Source: Planctomycetota bacterium (GTDB lineage Bacteria > Planctomycetota > Phycisphaerae > Phycisphaerales > UBA1924). Taken from it: a stretch of 64,000 nucleotides of DNA. Position 1 is the stretch's first letter; every line of letters starts with the position of its first letter. The notes below the pieces were generated by a model that saw only the letters and a list, made by a program, of their open reading frames with translations, ran no database searches and was not told the origin of the DNA. This document shows, in pieces, positions 9,036 through 16,687 of the stretch. The position numbers were made by a program, and so were the translations under genes. The stretch is taken from assembly GCA_024276195.1 (NCBI GenBank), contig JAJRXR010000052.1, positions 1-64,000 of the forward strand, in the 5' to 3' direction.

Positions 9036-10664
9036 CTATCGCCCAGGCGGCCTCAGGTGCTTCCGGCTGCCCACCCGGTACGCCGTCAGCACCCCGATCG
9101 CCAGCGCCACATGATCGACCCCAACGCGCGTCAGCAGGCTCGTGCGGATCGCGATCCACGAGTCGCCCAGGGGATTATTCCACGCGTGCGAATACGCCAG
9201 CACCGTCGCCGGGTACACGACCGCGAGGTAGAGCGCAAGCGTCAGCCCCCCCGCCGCGAGCCCCAGCGCCGCAGACCCGACGCGAGCCGCCCGGATCGTC
9301 GCCATCCCGATCACAAGCCCGGCGGGCCAGATCAGCACGTCCAGCCGATCGCCCACAACCCACGCCACCGCCAACCATACCCCCAGCAGCGTAAGCGTCG
9401 TCACTGCAAGCACGATCCAGGCGCGCTTGCGCGACCGGGGCGCCCCGCCGCCCGGCTCTGGCAAGGCACGCGCCTCGATCGCCGGCTCGTCAAGCCCCAG
9501 CTCCTGCGCGATCGCGTCCAGACGCGCATCGCGCGGAGGGGCGCCATCGCGCTGGTGCGAGTGCTTGGGCGTATAGGCGCCGACGTCATGGAGGTACCGC
9601 GTGACCGCGCCCCGCACGCCTGAACTCCAGTCCAGGCCCAGCTCGCGGTACGCGCGCTCGAGCTCGCCCAGCGGGTCGGCGGTCAGGTCCTGAAAGCGCA
9701 CCCGCGCGACACGCACACCCGGGCGCTCGGCTTGAACCGCGAATCGCTCGACCGAGGCCGCGTACTCATCGATCAGATACTCGCGCGTCTCATCCTCTGG
9801 CGGTGGGTCTTGGAGCCCGTACATCGGCTCCAGACGCTTGTGCATCGCCATATTCGAGCGCAGCACCGCCTCCGGGTCGCGCCCGATATGGATGAACCGG
9901 ACGCGGTCGTTGCCGAGCAGCTCGACAAGGCGATCGACGCGCGCCAGGTGGCTCGGGCTCTTGAGCAGGATCGGGCGCGAGGGGGCGCCCCGCGAGAGCT
10001 TCCAGAGGAACGCGCACATCGTCCATCGCCACCGGCGCAGCTCACGCGGGCTCAGCCCCTCGAGCGTGTGAAAGCGCGCCCAGTGCGCACGCTCGCGCAT
10101 CACCACGAACCGTCCGGGCAGCGACGAGCTGAGCGTCCAGTTGCACGCCGCGAAGTCGTCCTCCGCGGGCCAGTCCGGGCCGAACGGCACGTCGTCGTGC
10201 GGGCGTGTGTTGGGCAAAAATGGGATCAGCAGCGCCCGCAGCACCGTCCACGACACCCAGAAGCCTTGCGGCGCGATGCAGTGCCTCCAGCGCGGCGTCA
10301 CAAACCGCTCGTCGCACGACAACAGGTTGTGCAGGTGCGTCGTCCCCGAACGGAAGTACCCCAGCACGATCACCACACCCGCGGGGTGGTCAAACCTCGG
10401 CGCTGCGCCACGGAACTTCCAGCGCACCACCGGCGCCAGCACCAGACGCTCGGGCAGCGTGATCACAAAGCTCACCGCGCACCCCACCAGCGCCCAGAGC
10501 ACACGCACCCAGTACCGCGCCGGGATCCGTCCCCGGGCGCTCATCACCAGGCGCACCCAGACCTCCGGCGGCGCAAAGGCGTTGAAATGCCCCACCGGCG
10601 GCGCGATCGGCGATCGGCGCGCCCCTCGGCGAGGCGGATCGGGCTGGACGGGCGATTCGGGCAT
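9036..10664 (-). CDS. sulfotransferase-family protein with C-terminal membrane segments
   Basis: A 542-residue protein. The PAPS-binding loop is GYFRSGTTHLHNLL (from residue 102) and the second PAPS segment is HIGRDPEAVLRSNMAMHK; a hydrophobic stretch lies near residues 55-78 and three more hydrophobic segments fill the last 110 residues. The sulfotransferase part resembles the Sulfotransfer_3 group. I chose the ATG at 10664 (MPESPV...) because the upstream in-frame extension would overlap the divergent mqnE start. The acceptor is unknown; the C-terminal membrane part suggests a membrane-associated substrate. It is followed by dnaK after about 190 bp. Confidence 0.82.
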   Translation of the reverse strand: MPESPVQPDPPRRGARRSPIAPPVGHFNAFAPPEVWVRLVMSARGRIPARYWVRVLWALVGCAVSFVITLPERLVLAPVVRWKFRGAAPRFDHPAGVVIVLGYFRSGTTHLHNLLSCDERFVTPRWRHCIAPQGFWVSWTVLRALLIPFLPNTRPHDDVPFGPDWPAEDDFAACNWTLSSSLPGRFVVMRERAHWARFHTLEGLSPRELRRWRWTMCAFLWKLSRGAPSRPILLKSPSHLARVDRLVELLGNDRVRFIHIGRDPEAVLRSNMAMHKRLEPMYGLQDPPPEDETREYLIDEYAASVERFAVQAERPGVRVARVRFQDLTADPLGELERAYRELGLDWSSGVRGAVTRYLHDVGAYTPKHSHQRDGAPPRDARLDAIAQELGLDEPAIEARALPEPGGGAPRSRKRAWIVLAVTTLTLLGVWLAVAWVVGDRLDVLIWPAGLVIGMATIRAARVGSAALGLAAGGLTLALYLAVVYPATVLAYSHAWNNPLGDSWIAIRTSLLTRVGVDHVALAIGVLTAYRVGSRKHLRPPGR

Positions 10665-10758
10665 GCTCGGGGCGTGAGGATACCCCCAAGGCCGCTTGCC
10701 CCGCGACGGGCGCCGCCCAATACTTTCAATAATCTCTGAAACTTCGCCCGGAGCCGAT

Positions 10759-12093
10759 ATGCCCGCCTCCCCAGTGACCACGCCCGAGTTCGATGCGCCC
10801 GCCAGATCGTCCGGGACCGATCCGCGTCTGGACGCGATCCGCGCCAAGGCGCTCGCGGGCGAGCGCCTCTCGCTGGGCGACGGGATGACGCTCTACGAGA
10901 CGCCGGACATCTGGGGCGTGTGCGAGCTCGCCGACGCGGTGCGCCGCCAGCTGCACGGCGACATCGCGTACTACAACATCAACCGCCACCTGAACTACAC
11001 CAACGTCTGTGCGCTCAGCTGCAAGTTCTGTGAGTTCTACCGCAAGCAGGGTGACGAGGGCGCGTACACGCACGACCTCGAGTCCATCGCAACGGAAACC
11101 CGCAAGGCGATCGAGTCCGGCGCCACCGAGATGCACATCGTCGGCGGGCTCTCGCCCTACCTCCCCTGGAGCTACTACCCCGAGATGATGCGCACGATCC
11201 GGCGCATCAGCGACGTCGCGGGCTCGGAACTCAACATCAAAGCCTTCACCGCGGTCGAGATCGTGCACCTGGCCAAGATCGCCAAGAAGTACAAGAAGCC
11301 CGACCGTCAGGCGGGCATCCGCTGGGTGCTGCAAGAGCTCAAGGAGGCCGGGCTCGGCTCGCTGCCCGGGGGCGGGGCCGAGGTGTTCGACGACCGCGTC
11401 CACGACGAGACGCACAAGTCCAAGATCCGGTCCGACGAATGGCTCGACGTCCACCTGATCGCCCACGAACTCGGGCTCAACACCAACGCGACGATCCTCT
11501 ACGGGCACATCGACCAGCGCCGCGAACGCCTCGTGCATATGGAGATCCTGCGCCGCGCCCAGGACCGCGCTCTTGCCAGACTCGGCTACGAGGGCGACCC
11601 CTCCGCCTTCCGCGAGCCCGGGATTCCCGCGACCGAAGACATCGACACCTCGCCCATCACGCTCACGCGCGAGGGGGTTGAGCAGCCCACGCCCGCCATG
11701 AGCGCACGCGGCGGCTACTTCCAGACCATCATCCCACTCCCCTTCTTCCCCGACGGCTCCGAACTCGAACACCTCTACGGCCCGAGCGGCCTCGAAAACC
11801 TGCGCACCCTCGCTATCGCCCGCCTCGTGCTCTACAACTTCCCGCATGTCAAGGCGTTCTGGATCATGCAGACGCTGGCGATGGCGCAGCACATGCTCCA
11901 GTGCGGCGCCGACGACATCGACGGCACCGTCGTCTGGTACGACATCACCAAGCTCGGTGGAACCACAACCCACCAGGAAACCACGGTGCTCGACCTCCAA
12001 CGCGCGATCCGCGAGGCGGGGTTCGAGCCGGTCGAGCGCGACACGCTGTACCGAAGGGTTGAGCGGGATGGGGAGAGTTGGAGGGTGAGGTAG
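10759..12093 (+). CDS. mqnE: aminofutalosine synthase MqnE (radical SAM)
   Basis: Builds aminodeoxyfutalosine from 3-[(1-carboxyvinyl)oxy]benzoate and SAM in the futalosine route to menaquinone. The 444-residue product has the radical SAM CxxxCxxC cluster in NVCALSCKFCEFY (C84, C88, C91), the GGLSPYLPWSYY segment and a C-terminal GGTTTHQET motif typical of the MqnE/MqnC/CofH group. I place the start at the ATG at 10759 rather than an in-frame ATG at 10696 because the latter lies in the divergent promoter region. MqnC is a close alternative, but length and the KPDRQAGIRWVLQELKEAG region favour MqnE. No other mqn gene is visible. Confidence 0.85.
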   Translation: MPASPVTTPEFDAPARSSGTDPRLDAIRAKALAGERLSLGDGMTLYETPDIWGVCELADAVRRQLHGDIAYYNINRHLNYTNVCALSCKFCEFYRKQGDEGAYTHDLESIATETRKAIESGATEMHIVGGLSPYLPWSYYPEMMRTIRRISDVAGSELNIKAFTAVEIVHLAKIAKKYKKPDRQAGIRWVLQELKEAGLGSLPGGGAEVFDDRVHDETHKSKIRSDEWLDVHLIAHELGLNTNATILYGHIDQRRERLVHMEILRRAQDRALARLGYEGDPSAFREPGIPATEDIDTSPITLTREGVEQPTPAMSARGGYFQTIIPLPFFPDGSELEHLYGPSGLENLRTLAIARLVLYNFPHVKAFWIMQTLAMAQHMLQCGADDIDGTVVWYDITKLGGTTTHQETTVLDLQRAIREAGFEPVERDTLYRRVERDGESWRVR

Positions 12094-12111
12094 CGGCGAA
12101 AGGAGTGTGGC

Positions 12112-12762
12112 GTGTACAGCGACGAAGTCAGCAACGGGCACGACGTTCAATCAATGGCTCAAAGAATCATTCGAGGTGTTGCTGTTGTACTTACGCCGGC
12201 GTTGATCGGACTTGCCATTTCTGCGGTCCACTTTATTCTCAATGACCAGTTCGCTCTCAGCCCTTATGCGATCTTCGCGATGTTCCCTGGCACACTCCTC
12301 GCCTGTGTCTGGCTCCAGCGCCCGGACAAGCGTCGAACGAGAGGGACTTTGGCTCTCGTCGGGTACGGCATCACTTTCCCGATCTGGGGGTACCTTGCCG
12401 GGCTCACCCTGCTCTGGATCTCGCCGCCGTTGAGACTGGTACTTGGCTTAGACGCCTCAAAGGCCATATCTGAGAACATGATCGTGATGAGCGTCGGCAT
12501 CGGCGGTTCGCTCGTGAGTACAGTCCTCATCGGGCTCTGGACCTGCTCATTACGGATCGTGGGCGCCATGATACTCGTTACTGCAATCACCGGCGTACTC
12601 ACTCTTCCAGCATTCTATATTGGGCAGTCGCCCCCTCGATTCGAGGCTGACTCTTGGATGATTTCGATCGGCGCGTGGCACCTGCTCACGGCGATCGCTC
12701 TTGCGTGCTGGGGCGTGTGGGGTACACCTCAATTTCCAATTACGCGGGACATGTTCCGGTGA
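12112..12762 (+). CDS. hypothetical membrane protein
   Basis: A 216-residue protein with about five hydrophobic segments (roughly residues 22-45, 52-68, 80-103, 122-145, 148-168 and a last one near 190-205). A GTG start is used; AGGAG lies six bases upstream. No family is recognised. Its codon use is visibly less G+C-biased than that of neighbouring genes (many third-position A and T), which could mean recent acquisition. It sits 18 bp downstream of mqnE in the same direction. Confidence 0.6.
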   Translation: MYSDEVSNGHDVQSMAQRIIRGVAVVLTPALIGLAISAVHFILNDQFALSPYAIFAMFPGTLLACVWLQRPDKRRTRGTLALVGYGITFPIWGYLAGLTLLWISPPLRLVLGLDASKAISENMIVMSVGIGGSLVSTVLIGLWTCSLRIVGAMILVTAITGVLTLPAFYIGQSPPRFEADSWMISIGAWHLLTAIALACWGVWGTPQFPITRDMFR

Positions 12763-12778
12763 CACCCGGGCGAACTCC

Positions 12779-12844
12779 GTGCCACTGACCGGTCCGCCGG
12801 TCAGTGTTGGGGGGAGCACTGACCCGAGGACGGATCAGTGGCAC
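12779..12844. repeat. GTGCCACTGACCGG palindrome, copy 1
   Basis: A nested palindrome: an inner 10-bp stem (CACTGACCGG, 12783-12806) with a TCCG loop, inside an outer GTGCCACTGA/TCAGTGGCAC stem. Related copies lie at 14763-14828 and 16627-16664. It follows the small membrane protein gene and opens the duplicated block. Confidence 0.85.
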
Positions 12845-12856
12845 GGCATCTCCCCG

Positions 12857-12923
12857 GCGCGAGCCCGAAGCGCGAGCGAGGGAGGGGGTCAAAGAAGACC
12901 CTCGCTTGCGCTTCGGGCTCGCC
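12857..12923. repeat. GAGCCCGAAGCG palindrome, copy 1
   Basis: Two arms of about 25 nt (GAGCCCGAAGCGCGAGCGAG and its near-perfect complement) separated by about 16 nt. A second copy lies at 14839-14905. It is intergenic and non-coding by context. Confidence 0.75.
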
Positions 12924-12939
12924 ATGCACGCCATACCGC

Positions 12940-13014
12940 TCACACCTCCACCACTTCCCCCCACTCCGGCGCCTTCGCCTTGAGCATCAGCATCTCGTCG
13001 ATCTTCTCGCTGAG
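12940..13014 (-). pseudogene. duplicated 3'-end fragment of the beta-CASP nuclease gene, short copy
   Basis: About 75 bp closely matching the last codons and stop of the MBL-fold gene that begins at 16688, including the stop codon. It has no start and no rest of gene. It sits just downstream of the first FG-GAP gene, exactly where the intact nuclease gene lies relative to upstream of the second, showing that the FG-GAP gene was duplicated together with the neighbouring nuclease 3' end. Confidence 0.8.
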
Positions 13015-13038
13015 TGCGGGCGGCGCTGAACGCCGGGC

Positions 13039-14388
13039 CTACGGGCACCCTGCGTCGAAGGCGGCGAGGAAGGCGAGAACGTCGTCGATGCCGAAGACGC
13101 CGAAGGGTTCGGCAAGGTCCGCGACTGGGTCCATCGAGCTGAAAGCAGCGAGGAAGACAAGGACATCGTCGAAGTCGAGCGCGCCCGGTGGAAAGGCGAG
13201 GTCGGCGGCGGAGCAAGGGTTGGTGTCAAAGACATACGCCGAGCCAGAGGCGAACCCGTTGTCGTCGTCAAAGTAAGCCCCAGCGGCAACGAGGCCATCG
13301 GCGATCGCGATGGACCAGCCGAGCTGGTCCATTCCGTCGCCATCGTCGGCGAGAAGCTCGGCGATCTGGGCGCCGGTGGACGCGTCGAAGAGGTAGGCCG
13401 CGCCCGAGAAGAACCCGTTGTCGCTATGCCCGCGAGCCCCAACAGCGACGACGCCATCGGCGATCGCGATGGACCAGCCGAACTGGTCACTACTGGCGCC
13501 ATCGGCGGCGAGAAGCTTGGCAAGCTGGACGCCGGTGGAGGCGCTAAAGAGGTAAGCCGAGCCGGAGGCGGACCCGTTGTCGTCGTCAAAGCGAGCCCCA
13601 ACAGCGACGACGCCACCGGCGATGGCGATGGACCAGCCGAGCTGGTCACTACTGGCGCCATCGGCGGCGAGAAGCTTTGCGAGCTGGACGCCAGTAGAGG
13701 CGTCAAAGAGGTAAGCCGAGCCGGAAAGAGGCCCGCTGTCGCTGTGTAAGGGAGCCCCAACAGCGACGATGCCATCGGCGATCGCGATGGAACTGCCGAA
13801 CTCGGCGCCTTCGGCTCCATCGTCGGGCAGGAGCTTGGCGAGCTGGGCGCCGGTGGAAGCGTCGAAGAGATAGGCCGAGCCGGAGTCGATTCCGCTGTCG
13901 TCATCAAAGCGGGCACCAACAGCGACGATGCCATCGGCGATCGCGATGGAATAGCCGAACTCGGCGCCTTCGGCTCCATCGTCGGGCAGGAGCTTGGCAA
14001 GCTGGGCGCCGGTGGCGGCGTCAAAGAGGTAGGCCGAGCCGGAGTTGGTCCCGTTGTCGTCGTCACTGTGAGCCCCAACGGCGACGATGCCATCGGCGAT
14101 CGCGATGGACCAGCCGAACTGGTCAGATCCATCGCCATCGTCGGGCAGGAGCCCGGCGAGCTGGGCGCCGGTGGACGCGTCGAAGAGATAGGCCGAGCCG
14201 GAGTTCCCGTCAGTGCGAGCCCCAACGGCGACGACGCCGTCGGCGATCGCGATGGAATGGCCAAACTCATCACCCTCGGCGCCATCATCGGGCAGGAGCT
14301 TGAGGTCATTACTCAGGATCTGGCCCGACGCGGGAACGGCGAGCACGGCGGACGCTAGCACAGCGGCGATGGTCATAAAACTGTACAT
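13039..14388 (-). CDS. secreted FG-GAP seven-repeat protein with dockerin-like C-terminus, paralogue A
   Basis: A 449-residue protein with an N-terminal signal peptide (cleavage near AVPASGQ, residue 22). Seven repeats of about 50 residues follow, each with DDGxxxDxFGxSIAIADGVVAVGA and GSAYLFDASTGAQ, an FG-GAP beta-propeller pattern that should make one seven-blade domain. The last 65 residues contain two DFDDVLVFLAAF / GIDDVLAFLAAF repeats and end in AGCP, the dockerin-like tail (GC-type) of planctomycete secreted proteins. Such proteins are thought to be surface-bound; the binding partner is unknown. Paralogue B at 15128-16489 shares the whole architecture. Confidence 0.88.
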   Translation of the reverse strand: MYSFMTIAAVLASAVLAVPASGQILSNDLKLLPDDGAEGDEFGHSIAIADGVVAVGARTDGNSGSAYLFDASTGAQLAGLLPDDGDGSDQFGWSIAIADGIVAVGAHSDDDNGTNSGSAYLFDAATGAQLAKLLPDDGAEGAEFGYSIAIADGIVAVGARFDDDSGIDSGSAYLFDASTGAQLAKLLPDDGAEGAEFGSSIAIADGIVAVGAPLHSDSGPLSGSAYLFDASTGVQLAKLLAADGASSDQLGWSIAIAGGVVAVGARFDDDNGSASGSAYLFSASTGVQLAKLLAADGASSDQFGWSIAIADGVVAVGARGHSDNGFFSGAAYLFDASTGAQIAELLADDGDGMDQLGWSIAIADGLVAAGAYFDDDNGFASGSAYVFDTNPCSAADLAFPPGALDFDDVLVFLAAFSSMDPVADLAEPFGVFGIDDVLAFLAAFDAGCP

Positions 14389-14451
14389 CCAACTTCTCCT
14401 TGCGTGGTAAATGACCCGGTTCTTTCGCGAGTTGGTTCCCAGTTCCTGCGC

Positions 14452-14684
14452 GAGCTGGTTCCCGGTTCTCGCGGGCTGGTTTCAGCTGGTGAGCTGGTTC
14501 CCGGTTCTCGCGGGCTGGTTTCAGCTGGTGAGCTGGTTCCCGGTTCTCGCGGGCTGGTTTCAGCTGGCGAGCTGGTTCCCGGTTCTCGCGGGCTGGTTTC
14601 AGCTGGCGAGCTGGTTTCCGGTTCTCGCGGGCTGGTTTCAGCTGGCGAGCTGGTTTCCGGTTCTCGCGGGCTGGTTCAGCTGGC
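14452..14684. repeat. 39-bp tandem repeat array (about six units)
   Basis: Units begin at 14452, 14491, 14530, 14569, 14608 and 14647; each starts GAGCTGGTT and ends TTTCAGCTGG(T/C). The last unit lacks one T, and a decayed partial unit precedes at 14430-14451. Variants are ordered along the array (GGTGAG gives way to GGCGAG, GGTTCCC to GGTTTCC), as expected from stepwise unit expansion. It lies 64 bp upstream of the start codon of FG-GAP paralogue A, and nothing similar lies before paralogue B. Reading frames stay open because 39 is a multiple of 3, but I see no sign of coding. Confidence 0.92.
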
Positions 14685-14762
14685 ACGAGACCCAAGGAGC
14701 CTAGCGTGAGCGGGCGGACGCGCCAAGAGGAGTATGAGAAAAAAGGCCGGGCAACCCCATCC

Positions 14763-14828
14763 GTGCCACTGACCGGTCCGCCGGTCAGTGCTGGGGAGAG
14801 CACTGACCCAAGGACGGGTCAGTGGCAC
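14763..14828. repeat. GTGCCACTGACCGG palindrome, copy 2
   Basis: Same nested palindrome as at 12779-12844, with a few substitutions. It lies between the tandem array and the second nuclease 3' fragment. Confidence 0.85.
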
Positions 14829-14838
14829 GGCATGTCCC

Positions 14839-14905
14839 GGCGCGAGCCCGAAACGCCAGCGAGGAAGGGGCCAAAGAAGACCCTCGCTTGCGCTTCGGGC
14901 TCGCC
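14839..14905. repeat. GAGCCCGAAGCG palindrome, copy 2
   Basis: Second copy of the inverted repeat at 12857-12923; the right arm CCCTCGCTTGCGCTTCGGGC is identical in both copies, the left arm has drifted. Confidence 0.75.
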
Positions 14906-14931
14906 ATGCTCGCCATACCGCTCACACCTCC

Positions 14932-15069
14932 ACAACCTCCCCCCACACCGGCGCCTTCGCCTTGAGCATCAGCACTTCGTCGATCTTCTCGCTCAGGGCC
15001 TTTCGCTGGCGGTCCTCGCCGTGGATGAGGTAGACGCGCGGGCTAAGTCGCGCATGGCGTCGAGCCACT
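14932..15069 (-). pseudogene. duplicated 3'-end fragment of the beta-CASP nuclease gene, long copy
   Basis: About 138 bp nearly identical to the 3' end of the nuclease gene (16688-16826), including its stop; after about 110 bp a 1-2 base indel and substitutions appear. No start codon or remainder of the gene. It marks the junction between the two duplicated FG-GAP units. The rest of 14389-15127 holds the tandem array, two palindromes and no recognisable gene. Confidence 0.85.
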
Positions 15070-15127
15070 TTCCGATCCTCCACCAGTGTTGGGGCGGAGA
15101 GGCGAGCTGCGGCGATGAGCGCCGGGG

Positions 15128-16489
15128 CTACGGGCAGCCGGCGTCGAAGGCGGCGAGGAAGGCGACCACATCCGAGATATCAAAGGCGCCGACGGGCGGG
15201 GAGAGATCAGCGGCGGGGTCCATGGCGTCGAACGCGATGAGGAAAGCCGCTACGTCGGAGAAGTTGAGCGACCCAAATGGCTCTGCCAAGTCGGCGGGTG
15301 AGCAGGGGTTGGTGATGAAGAGGTAGGCCGAGCCGGAGGCGGATCCGTTGTCGTCGTCAAAGGGCGCTCCAACAGCGACGACGCCAGCGCTCATGGTGAT
15401 GGACTGACCAAAGGCGTCAACTGCGGCGCCATCATCGGGGAGGATCTCGGCGAGCTGGGCGCCGGTGGAGGTGTCAAAGAGGTAGGCCGAGCCCGAGAGG
15501 GGCACGCTGTCGCTGTGCAAGAGCGCCCCGACAGCGACGATACCATCGGCAATGGCGATGGAAGTGCCGAAGAAGTCATTTGCGGCTCCATCGTCGGGAA
15601 GGAGCTTGGCGATCTGGGCGCCAGTGGACACGTTGAACAGGTAGGCCGAGCCCGAGCTTGGCCCGTTGGTGTCGTCACCGCTCGCCCCAACAGCAACGAG
15701 ACCACCGGCGATGGCGATGGAAGTGCCGAACAACTCACCTGCGGCGCCATCGTCGGGGAGGAGCTTGGCGATCTGGACGCCGGTGGAGGCGTCGAAGAGA
15801 TAGGCCGAGCCCGAGTTCGGCCCGTTATCGTCGTCACGGAAAGCCCCAACAGCGACGATGCCATCGGCGATGGCGATGGACGAGCCGAACAACTCACCTG
15901 CGGCTCCATCGTCGGGAAGCAGCTTGGCGGTCTGAGCGCCGGTGGACGCGTTGAAGAGGTAGGCCGAGCCCGAGATCAGCCCGTTGGCGTCGTCACCGCT
16001 CGCCCCAACAGCGACGAGACCACCGGCGATGGCGACGGACACACCAAACCCGTCATCTGCGGCTCCATCGTCTGGGAGCAGCTTGGCGATCTGAGCGCCG
16101 GTGGACGCGTTGAAGAGGTATACCGATCCGGAGTCGGACCCGTTGTCGTCGTCAAAGCGAGCCCCAACCGCAACAACGCCACCACCGATGGCGATGAAAA
16201 TTCCGAACTGGTCATCCGCGGCGCCATCATCGGGGAGGAGCTTGGCGAGCTGGGCGCCGGTGGAGGCGTCGAAGAGGTAGGCCGAGCCCGAGTCGGACCC
16301 GTTGTCGTCGTCACGGTGCGCCCCAACGGCAACGACGCCATCGGCGATGGCGATGGAGTTGCCGAACTGGTCATCTCCGGCGCCATCGTCGGGGAAAAGT
16401 TTGAGGTCTTGGCTCAGGAACTGGCCCGGCGCCGGGGCGGCGAGCGGAACGGACAGCACCACGGCGGCAATGGTCATGAATTTGTACAT
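15128..16489 (-). CDS. secreted FG-GAP seven-repeat protein with dockerin-like C-terminus, paralogue B
   Basis: A 453-residue paralogue of the 13039-14388 product: signal peptide to about residue 23 (LAAPAPGQ), seven repeats built on LLPDDGAAxDxFGxSIAIA and GSAYLFDASTGAQ, then a tail beginning NPCSPADLAEPFG with two FSDVAAFLIAF / ISDVVAFLAAF segments and ending AGCP. The two proteins share their first dozen residues, repeat pattern and C-terminal GCP. Its repeats are more alike to each other (GAA type) than to those of A, suggesting repeat homogenisation after duplication. Likely secreted and surface-attached; ligand unknown. Confidence 0.88.
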   Translation of the reverse strand: MYKFMTIAAVVLSVPLAAPAPGQFLSQDLKLFPDDGAGDDQFGNSIAIADGVVAVGAHRDDDNGSDSGSAYLFDASTGAQLAKLLPDDGAADDQFGIFIAIGGGVVAVGARFDDDNGSDSGSVYLFNASTGAQIAKLLPDDGAADDGFGVSVAIAGGLVAVGASGDDANGLISGSAYLFNASTGAQTAKLLPDDGAAGELFGSSIAIADGIVAVGAFRDDDNGPNSGSAYLFDASTGVQIAKLLPDDGAAGELFGTSIAIAGGLVAVGASGDDTNGPSSGSAYLFNVSTGAQIAKLLPDDGAANDFFGTSIAIADGIVAVGALLHSDSVPLSGSAYLFDTSTGAQLAEILPDDGAAVDAFGQSITMSAGVVAVGAPFDDDNGSASGSAYLFITNPCSPADLAEPFGSLNFSDVAAFLIAFDAMDPAADLSPPVGAFDISDVVAFLAAFDAGCP

Positions 16490-16626
16490 CGCAATCCTCT
16501 CTCATCGGGCTTGTGCCCCGCCTCTCTCGCAAGCCGGAACCCTGTGGACACAAGCCCCAGATAGACTAGCGTGAGCGGGCGAACGCGCCAAGAGGGTCTC
16601 GAGAGAAAGGCCGCAGTTGGCCCTGT

Positions 16627-16664
16627 CCCGTGCCACTGACCGGTCCGCCGGTCAGTGGCACGGG
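16627..16664. repeat. GTGCCACTGACCGG palindrome, copy 3 (perfect)
   Basis: A perfect 17-bp stem (CCCGTGCCACTGACCGG and its complement) around a TCCG loop. This simple form is probably the ancestral unit; copies 1 and 2 look like it with an internal partial duplication. Confidence 0.88.
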
Positions 16665-16687
16665 ATCTCATTAGCACGCAACTTCCC

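Noticed and set aside
14452-14684. CRISPR-like array
   Set aside because: Units are contiguous without unique spacers and no cas genes are present.
14411-14704. Open frame of 13-residue repeats over the 39-bp array
   Set aside because: Any 39-bp unit free of stops gives such a frame; it has no ribosome site, no signal peptide and lies in the promoter region of a gene on the other strand.
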